Positions 58,158 to 64,000 of a DNA stretch of 64,000 nt are shown here, in pieces. The notes beneath the pieces were generated by a model. That model worked only from the letters and a program-made list of their open reading frames with translations. It had not been told where the DNA came from and ran no database searches. Source of the DNA: JACDBZ01 sp038233215 (GTDB lineage Bacteria; Chloroflexota; Limnocylindria; QHBO01); the NCBI GenBank assembly GCA_038233215.1, contig JBBSML010000005.1, positions 55,468 to 119,467 on the forward strand. The letters are read 5' to 3'. The position numbers and the translations under genes were made by a program. Numbering within the stretch: the first letter of the stretch is position 1; each line of letters starts with the position of its first letter.

Positions 58158-59692
58158 CGATCAGTTTCCTGGAGTGGCACCGCGCGCCGCGGCAGCGAGA
58201 TGATGATACGAGTCCCGCCGGTGGTTCCGCTCTGTATGTCGAAGGTCCCTCCGAGCGTCTCGCTTCGCGCTCGAATGTTCGCGAGGCCGTGGTGCCCGCG
58301 TTCGGCGAGCTGCGCCGCGTCGAACCCGTGACCGTCATCGACGAGCTCCAATCGCAGATCGCCGCCCGTGGCGCTCAGCTCCACGGATGCATGCGTCGCC
58401 GACGCGTGACGGGCGATATTGCTCAGCGCCTCGCGCGTGACGGCCAACACTTCGGCGACGACCTCGATCGGCATGAGGTCCACCTCGGCGTCATCGGCGA
58501 TCGACACCGATACCTCCACCCCACCGTTGCGGTGGAGTTCGGTCGCGAGGTGACGCAGGCCGTCAGTCAGGCTTCCCGATTCGAGCAGAACCGGACGCAG
58601 CCCGAAGATGAAATTGCGGATGTCGCGAATCACGGCATGCAGCGCGTCGATCGCTTCGTCGACGCGGCGTGTCGCCTCCCCGGAATCCTCGCCGATGAGC
58701 TCCGGCACGTCATCGAGGGCGAGGGTCTGCCCGTAGATCGCCTGGATCACGCTGTCATGCAGGTCCCGGCTGATCCGATCGCGCTCGTCGACGATCGCCA
58801 AGCGACGCACCTGGTCGTGCAGCCGCGCGTTCTCGATGGCGATGCCGGCGTGGAGCGCGAACATCTCGACCAGTGACTGATCTTCAGCGCTGAACTCGGC
58901 GGCGTCGAGCTTGTTGGTGAGGTACAGGCGCCCGACGACCGCCCCGGAGGCCGTGATCGGCATGCCCAGGAACGAATGCATCTCCGGATGGTGCGGAGGG
59001 AACCCGTACCGCTCCGGATGGGAGCCCATGTCGGGGATCCGATACGTCCGATTCTCGCGAATGATGAGCCCGAGCAGCCCGCGTCCGTGTGGCAGGTCAC
59101 CGATCCGCGCTCGGTCCTCGTCGCTGATCCCGCTGGTGATGAAGCGCTCGATGGTGCCGTCGCTGCTCACGATGCCGAGAGCCGCGTACTGGGCATTCAC
59201 GAGGTCGCGCACGCGATCGGTGATCAACGCAAGGACCCGATCGACATCCAGCACGCCGCTGATGCCGCGCACCGCCTGGTCGAGCGCCATGAGCTGACTC
59301 GTCGCGCGCTCGGCCTGGGCACGGACGCGGGCAGCCAGAAAACCGCGTTCCAGCGCGTGAGCCATCGCGGCCGCCTGCTCGTGGTCCCCGCTGATGCGCG
59401 CCAGACCGATCGGCTGCGAGGTACCGGACACCCGCAGCGCGAACTCCGCGCCGGTCGTTCCATCGTTGAGGTCGAGATCGAGATCCGCCAGTGGCGGTGC
59501 GTTGACCCGCAGGCGTCCCACGCCGAGCCCCATCTGCCGTGCGACGCTCTGGAGGACATGGCCCAGCTCCTGACGGCGCTCGGCCGTGGGCTGTGCCTGC
59601 CATGCGTCGATCGCCTCGAGCAGCGGCGGCAGGACCAGCCTGCGATACGCCGAGTGCGGTTCGGTCGCGGCTGGTGAGTCGGGCGGCTTCAT
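58154..59692 (-). CDS. DosS/DosT-like GAF sensor histidine kinase
   Basis: A 512-residue soluble kinase. Residues 160-305 form a GAF domain close to the first GAF of DosS: LPHGRGLLGLIIRENRTYRIPDM and YGFPPHHPEMHSFLGMPI, the latter being the segment that in DosS/DosT lies around the haem-binding His. Only one such GAF is clear, versus two in DosS; residues 1-150 are helical with a beta patch. The HisKA_3 His is His312 in RDLHDSVIQ, and the ATPase shows EALSNIARHA, DDGHGFD and GHHGLANIR. Probable O2/NO/redox sensor (inference). Start chosen at the ATG at 59692. Confidence 0.85.
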   Translation of the reverse strand: MKPPDSPAATEPHSAYRRLVLPPLLEAIDAWQAQPTAERRQELGHVLQSVARQMGLGVGRLRVNAPPLADLDLDLNDGTTGAEFALRVSGTSQPIGLARISGDHEQAAAMAHALERGFLAARVRAQAERATSQLMALDQAVRGISGVLDVDRVLALITDRVRDLVNAQYAALGIVSSDGTIERFITSGISDEDRARIGDLPHGRGLLGLIIRENRTYRIPDMGSHPERYGFPPHHPEMHSFLGMPITASGAVVGRLYLTNKLDAAEFSAEDQSLVEMFALHAGIAIENARLHDQVRRLAIVDERDRISRDLHDSVIQAIYGQTLALDDVPELIGEDSGEATRRVDEAIDALHAVIRDIRNFIFGLRPVLLESGSLTDGLRHLATELHRNGGVEVSVSIADDAEVDLMPIEVVAEVLAVTREALSNIARHASATHASVELSATGGDLRLELVDDGHGFDAAQLAERGHHGLANIRARSETLGGTFDIQSGTTGGTRIIISLPRRAVPLQETDR

Positions 59693-59700
59693 TGGCTTCA

Positions 59701-59706
59701 AGGCTA
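59701..59706 (-). promoter_or_regulatory. leaderless -10 element (TAGCCT) for the kinase gene
   Basis: Minus-strand TAGCCT ends 8 nt before the ATG at 59692. Confidence 0.35.
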
Positions 59707-59749
59707 GCGGGTGACGCATCTGGGCGCGCGGCGTGCCGGTTGGGTCCGG

Positions 59750-59783
59750 TCGGCACGTGCGGCGAGGGCCCTTCGGCACGTGC
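59750..59783. repeat. paired TCGGCACGTGC repeats between kinase and nirK
   Basis: TCGGCACGTGC occurs at 59750-59760 and again at 59773-59783, 23 bp apart (about two helical turns). Each contains the palindrome GCACGTGC. A GGGAC/ATCCC element follows directly at 59786-59801. The spacing suits a dimeric regulator bound to one face of the DNA. Confidence 0.5.
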
Positions 59784-59804
59784 CCGGGACGGACGTATCC
59801 CATA

Positions 59805-59821
59805 CAACTGAGGTGGACACG
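59805..59821 (+). promoter_or_regulatory. 17-bp motif shared with the oxidase gene, nirK copy
   Basis: CAACTGAGGTGGACACG lies 24 bp before the nirK ATG and differs at two positions from the copy at 55497-55513. Confidence 0.5.
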
Positions 59822-59845
59822 TAACCCATTTCAAGAAGAGAGATC

Positions 59846-60931
59846 ATGCAACGAGCGTTCTGGTACACAGGCATCGTGGGAGGCGGCACCGCTTTCTTCA
59901 TCAGCCTGATCGTGGTCGGGTCACTGCTGATGAATGGCGTGGCAGCCGCCGGCGCACCATCCGCAACGGGTGGCGATGCCCCCGCATCCAACCACGGGAA
60001 CGACAGCGGCGCGGCCGCTCCTGTCGAGCCGAATCCAGAAGCGGCAGAGTTCGTGCTTCGCGATGCTGCCGCTCCCGAGCGCGCCGAGGGCGAAGTGCAT
60101 GACATCGAGTTGGTCATGAGCGAGATGCCGATGACGGTTGGCGCGGGTTACGAGCAGATGGTCTGGACGTTCGGTGGCGATGTTCCGGGTCCGGTCCTGC
60201 GCGTCAAGGTGGGCGACACCGTCCGCATCACGCTCAAGAATCCTGACACCAACCAGTTGCCGCATTCGATCGATTTCCATGCGAGCATGGTCGCCTGGAA
60301 TGATGAGATGCGATCCATCAACCCGGGCGAGGAGCTCGTCTACGAGTTCGAGGCCAAGTACGCCGGTGTGTTCATGTACCACTGCGGAACCAGCCCGGCC
60401 CTCATGCACATCGCCAACGGCATGTTCGGCATGATCATCGTTGAACCTGAGGAAGGGCTCCCGCCGGTCGATCACGAGTTCGCGTTCGTGCAGAGCGAGT
60501 GGTACCTGGGCCAGCAGGGCGCGACTATTGACCTTGCCAAGGCCTCAGCCGGCGCCCCCGCTCCCGACTTCGTCGTCTTCAATGGTGTCGCGAACCAGTA
60601 CGCCGATCACCCGATCGAAGTTCCCGTGGGCGAGACGGTCCGCGTCTTCATCCTGAACGCCGGTCCGAACATCGATTCGAGCTTCCACGTGGTCGGCACG
60701 ATCTTCCACTCGGTCATCAAGGAGGGCGTTGTGCTCGAGGAGGGCAACGAGGGCAACTGGGGCGCGCAGGCGGTGGATCTCTCGCCGGCGCAAGGTGCCA
60801 TCGTCGAGATGCGCTTCGACGAAGCGGGCCTCTACCCGATCGTAACTCACGCCTTCAACTTCGTCGGCAAGGGCGCGCTCGGTCTCTTTCAGGCCGGTGA
60901 CGGCGGCGAGCCGATGGACGGCGGGCATTGA
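59846..60931 (+). CDS. nirK: copper-containing nitrite reductase (NirK)
   Basis: Reduces nitrite to nitric oxide outside the membrane. 361 residues, with an N-terminal anchor helix (8-30) and a 45-residue linker. Domain 1 has PHSIDFHASM (catalytic Asp and type 2 His) and MYHCGTSPALMHIANGM, giving type 2 His then type 1 Cys, His and Met. Domain 2 has SFHVVGTIFHSV (catalytic His) and YPIVTHAFNF (type 2 His). All expected ligands are present. GAAGAGAG precedes the ATG. It overlaps the next membrane protein gene by 4 nt and shares upstream motifs with the oxidase operon. Confidence 0.9.
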   Translation: MQRAFWYTGIVGGGTAFFISLIVVGSLLMNGVAAAGAPSATGGDAPASNHGNDSGAAAPVEPNPEAAEFVLRDAAAPERAEGEVHDIELVMSEMPMTVGAGYEQMVWTFGGDVPGPVLRVKVGDTVRITLKNPDTNQLPHSIDFHASMVAWNDEMRSINPGEELVYEFEAKYAGVFMYHCGTSPALMHIANGMFGMIIVEPEEGLPPVDHEFAFVQSEWYLGQQGATIDLAKASAGAPAPDFVVFNGVANQYADHPIEVPVGETVRVFILNAGPNIDSSFHVVGTIFHSVIKEGVVLEEGNEGNWGAQAVDLSPAQGAIVEMRFDEAGLYPIVTHAFNFVGKGALGLFQAGDGGEPMDGGH

Positions 60932-62205
60932 TCGATATCGGACCCATGCCGCCGGGCGGCCGCCGGGCGGCCGACACCGAATCCCGACCGCGACTGACCG
61001 AGCGCCACGTGCTGGCGCTCGGTCTTGGCATGTCGGGCCTGTTCCTCCTTGCGGCTGCAGTGTCGGCGGCCGTGGCGCTCATCGGCGGGGGTAGCTCATG
61101 GGCGGCCCTGCATCTCGCGCTGGCGGGCGCGGCGACCGTCGCTATCGGCGCCTTCATGCCGCACTTTGCGATCACCCTGGCCGGGACGCGCGCCAGCCCT
61201 GCGCGACAGCGACTGGCGTCGTTGGCCGCCCTGGCGGTCGGAAGCAGCGGCGTGGTCCTCGGTGTGAGCTTCCTCGGGCCGCCCTGGGTGGCGTTCGGCA
61301 CGGGGCTCGTGGTCGTGGGACTGGCCGCGCTGGGATGGCACACATTCGCGCCGCTGCGCGAGCCGCTCGCTCGCCGTCACCCGGTTGTCGCCGGCGCGTA
61401 TGGCACGGCCCTGGTCGAGCTTGCCACCGGCGTCGTGCTGGGAGGTCTTGGGGCGACCGGTGTCTCCGCGGTCACGACAAACTGGGCGCTCCTGCGGCCG
61501 GCGCACGCGTGGCTGACGTTGTTCGGGGGCGTCTCGCTCACCATCTTCGCGACGCTCGTGTACCTCGCTCCGACCGTGCTCGGTGCGCGAATACGCGCTG
61601 GCCGCTCGCTGGTCGCGGGGACCATCGGCATCGCGATTGGGCCAATCGTCGTCGCCATCGGCTTTGCACTCGACCTGCGCTCCATACTCCTCGTCGGGAT
61701 GGGCCTGACCTTGGTGGGCGCGGCGGGCCAGATCGGCTATGTGGTCGACTGTTACCGCCGCCGGGGCCCGTTCACGACCGAGCACGACTGGCGGGCGGTG
61801 TCGATCGGACATCTCCTCGCCGGGCCGGCCTGGTTCGCGGCCGCGGTGGTGGCAGCACTTCTTGAGATGGCGGGAGGTCGCCCGCTCGCTGGCTGGTCGA
61901 TAGGCCTCCTGGCGGTGCCGATGGTGGCCGGCTGGATGCTCCAGGAGCTGGTCGGTTCATGGACGCACCTTGTGCCATCGGTCACGCCCGGCGGCCCTGA
62001 GCTGCACGCCCGACAGCGGCGGATGCTGGCCGTCGCTGCACGTCTCCGCGTCGGGGCCTGGAATGTCGGGGTCGGGCTCGCCTGGGCAGGATTGACGCTT
62101 GATATTGCGCCGTTGGCCGTTATCGGGCTCGCCATGCTGGCAGCCTCAATCACCGTATCGCTTTCCAGCCTCGCGCGTGCCCTGACCGCCCGGCTGTTAC
62201 CGTAG
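60928..62205 (+). CDS. polytopic membrane protein cotranscribed with nirK
   Basis: A 425-residue protein with about 11-12 hydrophobic segments. Histidines recur in or near the spans (LHLALAG, MPHFAITLAG, GWHTFAPL, RPAHAWLTLFGG, SIGHLLAGPAWF, SWTHLVPS), which recalls haem-copper oxidase/NO reductase-like or NnrS-type proteins. I could not match it to a defined family. The TTG start at 60928 overlaps the nirK stop (TTGA); ATG 60946 is another option. Coupling to nirK suggests a role in NO handling or electron delivery (inference). Confidence 0.65.
   Translation: MIDIGPMPPGGRRAADTESRPRLTERHVLALGLGMSGLFLLAAAVSAAVALIGGGSSWAALHLALAGAATVAIGAFMPHFAITLAGTRASPARQRLASLAALAVGSSGVVLGVSFLGPPWVAFGTGLVVVGLAALGWHTFAPLREPLARRHPVVAGAYGTALVELATGVVLGGLGATGVSAVTTNWALLRPAHAWLTLFGGVSLTIFATLVYLAPTVLGARIRAGRSLVAGTIGIAIGPIVVAIGFALDLRSILLVGMGLTLVGAAGQIGYVVDCYRRRGPFTTEHDWRAVSIGHLLAGPAWFAAAVVAALLEMAGGRPLAGWSIGLLAVPMVAGWMLQELVGSWTHLVPSVTPGGPELHARQRRMLAVAARLRVGAWNVGVGLAWAGLTLDIAPLAVIGLAMLAASITVSLSSLARALTARLLP
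62198..62203 (+). promoter_or_regulatory. leaderless -10 element (TACCGT)
   Basis: TACCGT overlaps the upstream stop codon and ends 6 nt before the ATG at 62210. Confidence 0.4.
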
Positions 62206-62209
62206 CTGC

Positions 62210-62848
62210 ATGAAGCTCCTCGTTCTGGGCGCGACCGGCGACATCGGCGAAGCGGTGCTGAAGGTCGCAGTCACGGCCGGCCATAATGTCACCGCGTTCG
62301 CGCGATCACCGGACAAGCTCGGCGACGTCCGGGACCGGCTCAAGGTCATCAAGGGCGACCTGACCGATGCCGGGGCGGTCGCGTCTGCGATGACTGGCAT
62401 GGATGCCGTCATCAGTGCCATCGGCTCCAGTCCTGACAAGGCCCAGCTCGATGCGCCCGCCACTGCCGTGCGACTGATCCTGCCTGCCATGGACAGCGCT
62501 GGCGTCCGTCGCTTCGTCGGGTTGGCGGGAGGTGCAGTGAATGTCCCGGGGGAGTCGAAGCCCCTCAGCGGCCGGATCACCACCGCCCTCGTTCGGCTTC
62601 TGGCTCGGAACGTGGTGGAGGCCAAGCAGCGGGAGTTCGAGGTCGTCAGCCGCAGTGAGCTCGACTGGACGATGGTTCGGCCGCCGCGCGTCGTTGCCGG
62701 GGAGCCAACCGGGCGCGTGGAGATTGGTCTGAAGCTGCACGGCTTTCAGGTCACGCGCGGCGATCTCGCGAGCGCCATGGTGACGCTCGCCACCGGATCC
62801 GACTGGCTTCGCCAGGCTCCGTACGTTTCCGAGTCACGGCATCGCTGA
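62210..62848 (+). CDS. atypical SDR / NAD(P)H-binding protein
   Basis: A 212-residue Rossmann-fold protein. The nucleotide motif is VLGATGDIGEAVLKVA (residues 5-20), with ARSPDKL after strand 2, VIKGDLTDA after strand 3 and GMDAVISAIG after strand 4. LDWTMVRPPRVV near the C-terminus is typical of the NmrA/YwnB-like group. These proteins act as NAD(P) sensors or quinone/flavin reductases. It lacks the YxxxK pair of classical SDRs. Its start is preceded by TACCGT. Function unknown. Confidence 0.82.
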   Translation: MKLLVLGATGDIGEAVLKVAVTAGHNVTAFARSPDKLGDVRDRLKVIKGDLTDAGAVASAMTGMDAVISAIGSSPDKAQLDAPATAVRLILPAMDSAGVRRFVGLAGGAVNVPGESKPLSGRITTALVRLLARNVVEAKQREFEVVSRSELDWTMVRPPRVVAGEPTGRVEIGLKLHGFQVTRGDLASAMVTLATGSDWLRQAPYVSESRHR

Positions 62849-62860
62849 CTCACTGCAACG

Positions 62861-63265
62861 TTACGGGCGCTCGTCCTCGGATGGGTCGAGTCGGACGCTC
62901 AACAGGACCCGACTGGGTGTCACAGCGACAATATCGTGCTTGACGCCGGGAGTGAGCACCAGCAACGAACCCGCCGACATGGGATATTCGTGGCCGGCCG
63001 TCGTCATCCGGGCCTCACCGTCGAGAACGTGGACGGTCACGAAGCCGTCTGTTGCGTGATCTGATAGCCCGCCACCGGCGTCGAAGTCGAACAGGACGAG
63101 GGACATGCCTCCTCCGCGAAAGAGCGTGATCTGGCGATGGCGCTTCTTGGTACCGCCCGGTTCGTTGCGCAGCTTCTCCGTCTCGCCGACGAGGTCGAAG
63201 AGGTGCTCGCTGCCCGCGAACCGCTCCGATGGGCGCTCGCGCAATCGTTCTTCCGGGTCGGACAT
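62861..63265 (-). CDS. cupin-domain protein
   Basis: A 134-residue single cupin. The barrel motifs are seen in DHATDGFVTVHVLDGEARMT and GSLLVLTPGVKHDIVAV; the first motif has Asp/His pairs in place of a full HxH and the second has the expected His. It could bind metal or act as a small binding protein. The ATG at 63265 follows GGAGG with a 6-nt spacer; an in-frame ATG at 63277 overlaps that site and is less likely. It lies 30 bp after vapC on the same strand. Confidence 0.75.
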   Translation of the reverse strand: MSDPEERLRERPSERFAGSEHLFDLVGETEKLRNEPGGTKKRHRQITLFRGGGMSLVLFDFDAGGGLSDHATDGFVTVHVLDGEARMTTAGHEYPMSAGSLLVLTPGVKHDIVAVTPSRVLLSVRLDPSEDERP

Positions 63266-63295
63266 TTTGGCCTCCATGTCTGGAATTGGGGTACG

Positions 63296-63730
63296 TCAAG
63301 TATCGGCGAGGGGATGGCGCCAACGCAGGCCGGCGAAGCGGCTGAAGTCGCGGTCAGTGGTGATCCACTCACTGCCGGACTCGATGGCCAGCGCGGCGTG
63401 GTAGGCGTCCGCAACGAGGTTGCCCTTCGCGCCCGCCTCGCGACACAGCCGTCCGAAGATTTGCCAATGGCGTGGTCCCGGCGCGAGGACGGTGGCGGTG
63501 GGTTGTGATCGCAAGGCATCGGCGAACTTCAGCGCGCGGCCGATCGGCGCGGGCAGCTCAAAGATCCGCGGATGGGTCGCAATGCGGACGAAGCCACTCA
63601 GGACGAGGTCTGAGAGCCCGATCGGTTCGTCGGATCCTACGGCAGCCTCCAGCCAATCCCGATAGCGGGGGTGGTCAGCCGCGCCCTCGTGGAAGGCATA
63701 CACGAGAACGTTAACGTCGGGGAGGATCAC
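63296..63730 (-). CDS. vapC: PIN-domain RNase toxin (VapC)
   Basis: A 144-residue PIN-domain ribonuclease. The acidic active site is Asp5 and Asn-Val in ILPDVNVLVYAF, with a Glu/Asp in the middle (SDLVLSGFVRIATHPRIF) and DAYHAALAIESG and TTDRDFSRFAGLRW near the end, giving the expected Asp cluster. It resembles the TIGR00028 (VapC37-like) group. It overlaps vapB by 4 nt and should cleave RNA when the antitoxin is degraded. Confidence 0.9.
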   Translation of the reverse strand: MILPDVNVLVYAFHEGAADHPRYRDWLEAAVGSDEPIGLSDLVLSGFVRIATHPRIFELPAPIGRALKFADALRSQPTATVLAPGPRHWQIFGRLCREAGAKGNLVADAYHAALAIESGSEWITTDRDFSRFAGLRWRHPLADT

Positions 63731-63972
63731 GTTCCACTCGATTCCATCAGGTCAAGGAGCGCCGCGCCGTCATCAAGATCGACGCCGGAACGCGTAGGCC
63801 CTCCCGCAAACGTTGGCAGCCTCGCCGCGGAAGGCTGCTGCGGTGGGCCGCGCCTGGCCAACGAGCTCCGCAGCGCGTCCTCCACGACAGCGGCGAGGGT
63901 ACGCCCGGACCTGGCGGCCTGCGCCTTCGCCTCGGCCAACAGCCCGTCCTCGATCTTGATGGTGGTTCGCAT
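63727..63972 (-). CDS. vapB: RHH-type antitoxin (VapB)
   Basis: An 81-residue antitoxin. The N-terminal ribbon-helix-helix is MRTTIKIEDGLLAEAKAQAA then RSGRTLAAVVEDALRSSLA; the C-terminal half (FAGGPTRSGVDLDDGAALLDLM) is flexible and would wrap the toxin. It should repress its own promoter through the repeats just upstream. Confidence 0.9.
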   Translation of the reverse strand: MRTTIKIEDGLLAEAKAQAARSGRTLAAVVEDALRSSLARRGPPQQPSAARLPTFAGGPTRSGVDLDDGAALLDLMESSGT

Positions 63973-63999
63973 GCATCAAAGCATCAGAGATACGCATCA
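63973..63999 (-). promoter_or_regulatory. VapB operator-like TGATGC repeats
   Basis: On the minus strand TGATGC occurs three times in 27 bp (plus-strand GCATCA at 63973-63978, 63981-63986, 63994-63999), immediately upstream of the vapB ATG. Repeats of this kind suit cooperative binding of an RHH repressor. The -35 region lies beyond the window. Confidence 0.5.
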
Positions 64000-64000
64000 A

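Noticed and set aside
1..64000. CRISPR array or phage/defence island
   Set aside because: No regularly spaced repeats, Cas genes, restriction enzymes or phage structural genes were found. The only defence-like locus is VapBC at the right edge.

Overview
The window is GC-rich, dense bacterial chromosome with about 63 intact protein genes, one tRNA and several gene relics. GTG/TTG starts are common, many promoters look leaderless (a -10-like hexamer 6-8 nt before the start codon), there are two F420-type luciferase-like oxidoreductases, an actinobacterial-type glycogen synthase and a DosR/DosS-like two-component pair. These traits suit a high-GC soil or freshwater Chloroflexota (Limnocylindria-like) or a similar lineage with actinobacterial flavour. 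The taxonomic call is inference: there is no rRNA or universal marker here.

Layout. 1-6.8 kb: S9 peptidase (cut by the window edge), HerA-like ATPase, and a minus-strand operon of MFS transporter, glycerophosphodiesterase and F420-type oxidoreductase. 6.9-10.5 kb: TetR regulator divergent from an MMPL/RND exporter, with one inverted repeat near each start, then a cupredoxin lipoprotein. 10.5-14.5 kb: a predicted zinc protease with a coupled small gene, a 129-bp imperfect palindrome that resembles an integron attC site, a second luciferase-like enzyme, a CoA-transferase and two small membrane or secreted proteins. 14.5-16.1 kb: tRNA-Gly(UCC), a truncated tyrosine recombinase, a sulfite-oxidase-like molybdoenzyme and a 40-bp duplicate of the tRNA 5' half, read as an old tRNA-targeted integration. 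16.2-30.7 kb: PhyH dioxygenase, GH1-like glycosidase, an ArsA-type ATPase/GH15/zinc-peptidase operon, a GAF-GAF-GGDEF diguanylate cyclase, an esterase and a four-gene operon for two ABC-2 exporters.

29.7-42.8 kb is a catabolic island: ArsR-like regulator, sugar ABC transporter, GH43, GH2, a zinc alcohol dehydrogenase and the Leloir pair galT-galK with a coupled M24-like protein. It points to uptake and breakdown of galactose/arabinose-containing plant glycans. 42.8-47 kb holds copper export (YHS protein and CopA behind a CsoR-like operator), a lone receiver protein and glycogen synthase. 47-51.7 kb holds a hybrid histidine kinase, a Tat-lipoprotein amidohydrolase and a CoA-hydrolase/transferase family enzyme.

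51.8-54.8 kb is a decaying stretch: a frameshifted membrane protein, a DUF59 gene and a small cysteine-rich gene truncated tail to tail at one junction, and a GH65 C-terminal relic. 55.4-62.2 kb is the most interesting block: a cupredoxin-fused two-domain multicopper oxidase, a DosR/DosS-like pair, a copper nitrite reductase and a polytopic membrane protein, with shared upstream motifs and a DosR-box-like site. I read it as a redox- or NO/O2-responsive copper/denitrification module. The window ends with a cupin protein and a VapBC toxin-antitoxin pair.
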